From Pseudomonas putida W15Oct28 (lineage in GTDB: Bacteria > Pseudomonadota > Gammaproteobacteria > Pseudomonadales > Pseudomonadaceae): a stretch of 64,000 nt of DNA. The position numbers and the translations under genes are program-made. The stretch covers positions 20,577 through 84,576 of the forward strand of contig NZ_JENB01000026.1 of assembly GCF_000708715.2 (NCBI RefSeq). The letters run 5' to 3'. The notes under the pieces were generated by a model. It searched no databases. It was given only the letters and a program-made list of their open reading frames with translations, and was not told where the DNA came from. Numbering within the stretch: position 1 is the stretch's first letter; each line of letters opens with the position of its first letter. This document shows, piece after piece, positions 59,986 through 64,000 of the stretch.

Positions 59986-61176
59986 TCAGGCCTTGCGTGG
60001 GTTGAGGATCAGCAAGGCCAGCACCCCCGCCACAATCCCCCAGAACGCCGAGCCAATCGAGAACAACGTAAGCCCCGAGGCGGTCACCATGAAGGTAATC
60101 ACTGCCGCCTCCCGCTCGCGCGCTTCGCTCATGGCCACGGTCAGCCCGTTCATGATCGAGCCGAACAGCGCCAGTGCGGCAATCGACAGCACCAGCTCTT
60201 TCGGCAATGCTGCAAACAGCGCCGCCAAGGTCGCCCCGAACACCCCGGCAATGCCGTAGAAAATCCCGCACCACACCGCGGCGGTGTAGCGTTTGCTCGG
60301 GTCTTCATGGGCGTGCGGTCCGGTGCAGATCGCCGCGCTGATCGCTGCCAGGTTGACCCCGTGCGAGCCGAAAGGCGCCAGCAGCAGCGAGGCAAAGCCG
60401 GTGGCCGAAATCAGCGGCGAGGCTGGCACCTGGTAGCCGTCGGCGCGCAGCACGGCCACGCCGGGCATGTTCTGCGAGGTCATGGCCACTACGAACAGCG
60501 GAATGCCAATGCTGATGGTGGCCGCCAGCGAGAAGCTCGGTGTGGTCCACACCGGCTTGGCCACTTCCAGGTGGAAGCCGCTGAAGTCCAGCAGGCCCAG
60601 GGCGCCGGACAACGCCGTGCCCACCAGCAGCGCCGCCAGCACGCAGTAACGCGGCGACAGCCGCTTGACCAGCAGGTAGCTGAAGAACATGCCCAGCACC
60701 AGCAATGTGCGATGCTGCGCCGCAACGAAGATTTCGCTGCCGATCTTGAACAGGATGCCCGCCAGCAGCGCCGAGGCCAGCGAGGCCGGGATGCGTTTGA
60801 CCAGGCGCTCGAAGCTGCCGGTCAGGCCGCAGATGAGCACCAGTACGGCGCAGGTGATGTAGGCACCAATGGCCTCGCCATAGCTCACCCCGCCGAGGCT
60901 GGTGATCAGCAGGGCGGCGCCGGGGGTGGACCAGGCCACGGTGACCGGGGTGCGATAGCGCAGCGACAGGCCGATGCTGCACACCGCCATGCCGATCGAC
61001 AGGGCCCAGATCCATGACGAAATCTGCGCGGTGGTCAGCCCGGCCGCCTGGCCGGCCTGGAACATCAGCACCAGCGAACTGGTATAGCCGGTGAGCATGG
61101 CGATGAAGCCGGCGACCACCGCCGACGGGGAGGTATCTGCCAGGGGCCGCAGGCGTGCGGAAGTGGCATCGGTCAT
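59986..61176 (-). CDS. BenE-family benzoate/proton symporter-like protein
   Basis: This 396-residue transporter has about twelve helices and BenE features: VVAGFIAMLTGYTSSLVLMF, RTPVTVAWSTPGAALLITSL and GIPLFVVAMTSQNMPGVAVL. BenE takes up benzoate with protons; no benzoate genes are near, so the substrate may differ. The ATG at 61176 follows AAGGA at a good distance; a TTG two codons upstream is less likely. Confidence 0.87.
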   Translation of the reverse strand: MTDATSARLRPLADTSPSAVVAGFIAMLTGYTSSLVLMFQAGQAAGLTTAQISSWIWALSIGMAVCSIGLSLRYRTPVTVAWSTPGAALLITSLGGVSYGEAIGAYITCAVLVLICGLTGSFERLVKRIPASLASALLAGILFKIGSEIFVAAQHRTLLVLGMFFSYLLVKRLSPRYCVLAALLVGTALSGALGLLDFSGFHLEVAKPVWTTPSFSLAATISIGIPLFVVAMTSQNMPGVAVLRADGYQVPASPLISATGFASLLLAPFGSHGVNLAAISAAICTGPHAHEDPSKRYTAAVWCGIFYGIAGVFGATLAALFAALPKELVLSIAALALFGSIMNGLTVAMSEAREREAAVITFMVTASGLTLFSIGSAFWGIVAGVLALLILNPRKA

Positions 61177-61321
61177 GAACAAAGTCCTTGTAAAGGTGTA
61201 AGCAGTTTTTTCAGACTACAGCGAGCAAGATTGATCCTTGCCATACAGCGGCCATTGCTTTTAGCCGTACAGTCGCCAACTATTGGGCGCAAACGCGAAA
61301 CTGCTTGGAAGGGGAGGGGCA

Positions 61322-61924
61322 ATGTACAAGGTCTATGGCGACTACCAGTCGGGCAACTGCTACAAGGTCAAGCTGATGTTGAGCCTGCTGGGCCGGCCGT
61401 ATGAATGGCACCCGGTGGATATCCTCAAGGGCGAGACCGAAACGCCCGAGTTTCTGGCGATGAACCCCAACGGCAAGGTGCCCGTGCTGGAGCTGGAGGA
61501 CGGCAGCTACCTGTGGGAGTCCAATGCCATTCTCAACTTCCTGGCCGATGGCAGCGAGTTCCTGCCCAGCGAGCCGCGCCTACGCACGCAGGTGTTGCAG
61601 TGGCAGTTCTTCGAGCAGTACAGCCATGAGCCTTACATTGCCGTGGCGCGCTTCATCCAGTTTTACCTGGGGCTGCCGGACGAGCGCCTGGAGGAGTACC
61701 GCAAGCTGCACAAGGGCGGCTACAAGGCGCTGAGGGTGATGGAGCGCCAGTTGCAGATGACGCCGTACCTGGTGGGTGAGCAGTACTCGATTGCCGATGT
61801 GGCGTTGTATGCCTACACCCATGTGGCGCAGCAGGGCGGGTTCGATCTGGCCGAATACCCGGCGGTACGGGCCTGGCTGGAGCGGGTCAGCAACCACCCG
61901 CGGCATGTGCCGATGGTGGGTTAG
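61322..61924 (+). CDS. glutathione S-transferase family protein
   Basis: This 200-residue GST has a thioredoxin-fold N terminus (YKVYGDYQSGNCYKVKLMLS, NPNGKVPVLELEDGSYLWES with the cis-proline and ES glutathione motif) and an all-helical C terminus with YSIADVALYAYTHVA. The ATG at 61322 follows GGAGGGGC. The substrate is unknown. Confidence 0.93.
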   Translation: MYKVYGDYQSGNCYKVKLMLSLLGRPYEWHPVDILKGETETPEFLAMNPNGKVPVLELEDGSYLWESNAILNFLADGSEFLPSEPRLRTQVLQWQFFEQYSHEPYIAVARFIQFYLGLPDERLEEYRKLHKGGYKALRVMERQLQMTPYLVGEQYSIADVALYAYTHVAQQGGFDLAEYPAVRAWLERVSNHPRHVPMVG

Positions 61925-61937
61925 TTTCAGCCTGTAC

Positions 61938-62034
61938 TGGCCTCTTCGCGGGCTTGCCCGCTCCCACAGGTACCCCGCTGCCCTCAGGGCCTGTGATAAC
62001 CCTGTGGGAGCGGGCAAGCCCGCGAAGGGGCCGG
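61938..62034. repeat. REP pair
   Basis: Inverted copies (cctcttcgcgggcttgcccg and cctgtgggagcgggcaagcc) fill the gap between the GST gene and the convergent glutaredoxin-like gene. Confidence 0.92.
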
Positions 62035-62054
62035 AACAGGACAATTAAAAACCA

Positions 62055-62426
62055 TCAGGCCGACGCGAACCGCTCATCCAGGTAGGCAATGATGGCCTTG
62101 GATTCATACATCCAGGTCACCTTGCCGGCTTCTTCAATGCGCAGGCACGGCACTTTCACCCGGCCGCCACCTTCCTGCAGGGCCTGGCGGTGCACCGGGT
62201 CGTTCTTGGCATCGCGCAGCGCTACCGGCACGTTCAGGCGGTGCAGGGTGCGGCGGGTCTTGACGCAGAACGGGCAGGCATGGAACTGGTACAGCGCCAG
62301 GCCTTTGGCCGCTTGCTCGACGCGGGCCTGGGCAGCGGCGTCGCGCTTGCGCTTGGCCGGGCGGCTGATCCAGTCAGCGAACACGATGAGCTGGCCGAGG
62401 CCAACCCGCAGGGCTTTGACGATCAT
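62055..62426 (-). CDS. glutaredoxin-like protein (GST N-terminal fold)
   Basis: This 123-residue protein has a short hydrophobic N terminus (VGLGQLIVFADWI), then a glutaredoxin fold with the redox motif CPFC in YQFHACPFCVKTRRTLHRL, the cis-proline in VPCLRIEEAG and the SKAIIAYLDERF end. The start is the ATG at 62426, with CAGGAG upstream. It may reduce disulfides or bind glutathione; the partner is unknown. Confidence 0.88.
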   Translation of the reverse strand: MIVKALRVGLGQLIVFADWISRPAKRKRDAAAQARVEQAAKGLALYQFHACPFCVKTRRTLHRLNVPVALRDAKNDPVHRQALQEGGGRVKVPCLRIEEAGKVTWMYESKAIIAYLDERFASA

Positions 62427-62444
62427 GGGCAACTCCTGAAATGC

Positions 62445-62471
62445 AAAAGCCGACCCGTCGGGGTCGGCTTG
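62445..62471 (-). terminator. terminator-like hairpin between folE and glutaredoxin-like genes
   Basis: A perfect stem aagccgaccc/gggtcggctt with a 4-base loop lies 15-40 bases after the folE stop on the minus strand. Read on the minus strand it is followed by ttgcatt, so termination is plausible but the T run is short. Confidence 0.7.
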
Positions 62472-62485
62472 GGGTCAGCAGCCAA

Positions 62486-63031
62486 TCACTTGATCAGGCT
62501 GAGGAACTCGCTGCGGGTGGCGGCGTTCTCGCGGAACTCACCCAGCATCACCGAGGTGATCATGGTCGAGTTCTGCTTCTCGACACCGCGCATCATCATG
62601 CACATGTGCTTGGCCTCGACCACCACGGCTACACCGGCGGCGCCGGTAACCTGCTGCACGGCTTCGGCGATCTGGCGGCTGAGGTTTTCCTGGATCTGCA
62701 GGCGACGGGCATACATGTCGACGATGCGCGCAACCTTCGACAGGCCCAGTACCTTGCCCTTGGGCAGGTAGGCCACGTGTGCCTTGCCGATGAACGGCAG
62801 CATGTGGTGTTCGCACATCGAATACAGCTCGATGTCCCGGACCAGCACCATTTCGCTGTTGTCAGAGCTGAACAGCGCGTTGTTGGTGACTTCTTCCAGT
62901 GTTTGCTCATAACCGCGGCAAAGGTACTTCATCGCCTTTGCAGCCCGCTTGGGCGTGTCGAGCAGGCCCTCACGGGAGACGTCCTCGCCAATCTGGCTGA
63001 GGATCTCGGTGTAGTTCTGTTCCAGGGACAT
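62486..63031 (-). CDS. folE: GTP cyclohydrolase I
   Basis: FolE makes dihydroneopterin triphosphate from GTP for folate synthesis. The 181-residue protein has the zinc-binding YSMCEHHMLPFIGKAHVAYL, LGLSKVARIVDMYARRLQIQ and the second cysteine in AKHMCMMMRGVEKQNSTM. The ATG at 63031 with a CTGTGGG/AGGTAG context is preferred to an in-frame start nine residues upstream. Pseudomonas species can carry more than one folE; which copy this is cannot be told. Confidence 0.96.
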   Translation of the reverse strand: MSLEQNYTEILSQIGEDVSREGLLDTPKRAAKAMKYLCRGYEQTLEEVTNNALFSSDNSEMVLVRDIELYSMCEHHMLPFIGKAHVAYLPKGKVLGLSKVARIVDMYARRLQIQENLSRQIAEAVQQVTGAAGVAVVVEAKHMCMMMRGVEKQNSTMITSVMLGEFRENAATRSEFLSLIK

Positions 63032-63101
63032 GGATCTACCTGTGGGAAAAAATCGCAAAAACGAAGGTTACGGCGGTGAGGGCGGCGCTGCAAGCGCGGC
63101 G

Positions 63102-63662
63102 TTACTCGTCGCGGCCTTCGAGCATGGTTCGCTTGAGCATCACATACACCGCCCCGGTGCCGCCATGGCGGGCGCTGCACGAGGCAAAACCGAGCACCTG
63201 CGGGTGCTGGCGCAGCCAGGTGTTGACGTGGCTCTTGATCATCGGGCGCTTGCCGTCCAGGCGTGCGGCCTTGCCGTGGGTAACCCGCACGCAGCGCACT
63301 TCCAGCTTGGTGGCTTCGGCGATGAAGTCCCACAGGGTTTCGCGGGCCTTTTCCACGGTCATGCCGTGCAGGTCGAGGCTGCCCTCGAACGGAATCTGCC
63401 CCAGCTTCAGCTTGCGCAGCTGGCCTTCCTGCACGCCGTCGCGGCGCCACATGAGCTCGTCTTCGGCGCCAACGTCGATGACGAACTGGTCAGACATACC
63501 GTCGATGACCAGGGCCTTGTCACTGCGCACGGTCGCTGCCTGGCGCAGGCCGGCCAGCTTCTGGCGGTCGGCCTTGGGCTTGCCGACTTCGGCGCGGTCG
63601 TGGCGAATTTGCTTTACGCCACGCACTTCGGCCTTGAACAGGGAAAAATCGTCGTCTTGCAT
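63102..63662 (-). CDS. Smr-domain DNA endonuclease-like protein
   Basis: This 186-residue protein has an acidic/basic N terminus (MQDDDFSLFKAEVRGVKQIR) and a C-terminal Smr domain: SLDLHGMTVEKARETLWDFI with the LDLHG motif, VRCVRVTHGKAARLDGKRP (HGKG-like) and SARHGGTGAVYVMLKR. E. coli SmrA/SmrB belong to this family; SmrB cuts mRNA at collided ribosomes and SmrA nicks DNA. The short N terminus fits either. It lies just upstream of folE. Confidence 0.9.
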   Translation of the reverse strand: MQDDDFSLFKAEVRGVKQIRHDRAEVGKPKADRQKLAGLRQAATVRSDKALVIDGMSDQFVIDVGAEDELMWRRDGVQEGQLRKLKLGQIPFEGSLDLHGMTVEKARETLWDFIAEATKLEVRCVRVTHGKAARLDGKRPMIKSHVNTWLRQHPQVLGFASCSARHGGTGAVYVMLKRTMLEGRDE

Positions 63663-63722
63663 GATGCCTCCACGTGGGCGGCGTAGTTTACGCGACTGTG
63701 GGGCCATGTGCAGCCTGTGCCG

Positions 63723-63809
63723 GGCCTCTTCGCGGGTAAACCCGCTCCCACAGGTTCCCCGCAGCCCTCAGGCCCAGTGATATCCCTGTGGGAGCGGGCT
63801 TGCCCGCGG
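63723..63809. repeat. REP pair, right copy interrupted
   Basis: A left copy (cctcttcgcgggtaaacccg) and right copy (cctgtgggagcgggcttgcc) lie upstream of the Smr-domain gene. The right copy stops at gcccgcg, where IS sequence begins, instead of continuing to aagaggcc as in the other REPs. Confidence 0.85.
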
Positions 63810-64000
63810 TACAAACCGGAGACATCGTTTACATTCCAAGCCGGGGACATGGTTTACAGGCTAATACGCATGATCAGGAGGTATCTGATCATGCCCTGGA
63901 ATCAAGAGTCCCCCATGGATCAACGAGTCAGATTGATCGGCGAATGGCTTTCCGGTGATTACACCAAGAGTCAGCTTGCTCATCGGTACAACATCAGCCG
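63810..64000 (+). mobile_element. left end of an IS481-family element (partial)
   Basis: Starting in the REP, the sequence shows two imperfect direct repeats (aaccggagacatcgtttaca and agccggggacatggtttaca), typical of transposase binding sites at an IS end. The transposase gene then begins at 63891. The element runs off the window, so its length and right end are unknown. Confidence 0.7.
63891..64000 (+). CDS. IS481-family transposase, 5' part
   Basis: The first 36 residues (PWNQESPMDQRVRLIGEWLS, GDYTKSQLAHRYNISR) form the start of a helix-turn-helix like the N terminus of IS481-type integrases. An AGGAGG site precedes the ATG at 63891. The rest is outside the window, so integrity cannot be judged. 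Confidence 0.7.
   Translation, partial: MPWNQESPMDQRVRLIGEWLSGDYTKSQLAHRYNIS

Noticed and set aside
1897..63809. Repeated palindromes as a CRISPR array
   Set aside because: The copies are scattered single or paired REPs in different gaps without regular spacers and without cas genes.

Overview
The window is about 64 kb of a GC-rich gammaproteobacterial chromosome, most likely a member of the Pseudomonas putida group. The gene order serC-pheA-tyrA/aroA-cmk-rpsA-ihfB-(O-antigen locus)-comEA-like matches the Pseudomonas O-specific-antigen locus, and the spacers carry the REP palindromes typical of P. putida (core gtgggagcgggc...gcccgcgaag). No rRNA, tRNA or CRISPR array was recognised.

Layout. 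(1) 1-10.2 kb: housekeeping genes for serine, phenylalanine, tyrosine and shikimate synthesis, CMP kinase, ribosomal protein S1, an inserted membrane acyltransferase, IHF-beta, a LapA-like membrane protein and a beta-CASP metallo-beta-lactamase-fold protein. (2) 10.4-28.8 kb, plus strand, tightly coupled: a Wzx/Wzy-dependent O-antigen operon. It has wzz, a set for a dTDP-3-acetamido-3,6-dideoxyhexose (an RmlC/FdtA fusion, an acetyltransferase and an aminotransferase), wzx, wzy, four glycosyltransferases, a sugar acetyltransferase, a wbpV-wbpL-wbpM set for a QuiNAc-type initiating sugar, and rmlBDA. An ops-like element lies in its leader. There is no free-standing rmlC; the only RmlC domain is the one fused to the ketoisomerase. 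(3) 28.8-46.8 kb: an AT-richer accessory block. It starts with a broken GNAT gene, decayed sequence and a complete IS5-family (IS427-type) element. Then come two acyltransferase-3 genes and a heparinase II/III-like gene on the plus strand. These face a long minus-strand run: five glycosyltransferase-type domains in four genes, a second heparinase-like protein, a lipoprotein, and an unusual protein joining an ABC-exporter-type membrane domain to a degenerate kinase-like domain. (4) 47.0-49.4 kb, minus strand: wecC and wecB, which make UDP-ManNAcA and probably head the same leftward transcription unit. (5) 50-64 kb: comEA-like, a DUF2897-type protein, pyrF, another acyltransferase, a quinone-oxidoreductase-like dehydrogenase, an SDR, an MFS transporter, a MocR-type regulator, a chemoreceptor, a BenE-family transporter, a GST, a glutaredoxin-like protein, folE, an Smr-domain protein and the start of an IS481-family element that interrupts a REP.

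How it fits together. RmlA and RmlB supply dTDP-4-keto-6-deoxyglucose, which the fusion protein at 11.6 kb can send either to L-rhamnose (RmlC half, then RmlD) or to a 3-amino sugar (FdtA half, then the aminotransferase and acetyltransferase). WbpM, WbpV and WbpL would start the lipid-linked repeat, the glycosyltransferases extend it, Wzx flips it, Wzy polymerises it and Wzz sets chain length. The leftward wecB-to-36 kb unit looks like a second, uronate-containing glycan module without its own obvious flippase, polymerase or initiating transferase. The pseudokinase/ABC membrane protein, two heparinase-like proteins with no visible signal peptide, and a 10-G tract inside one of them make this block the most likely place for an undescribed system.
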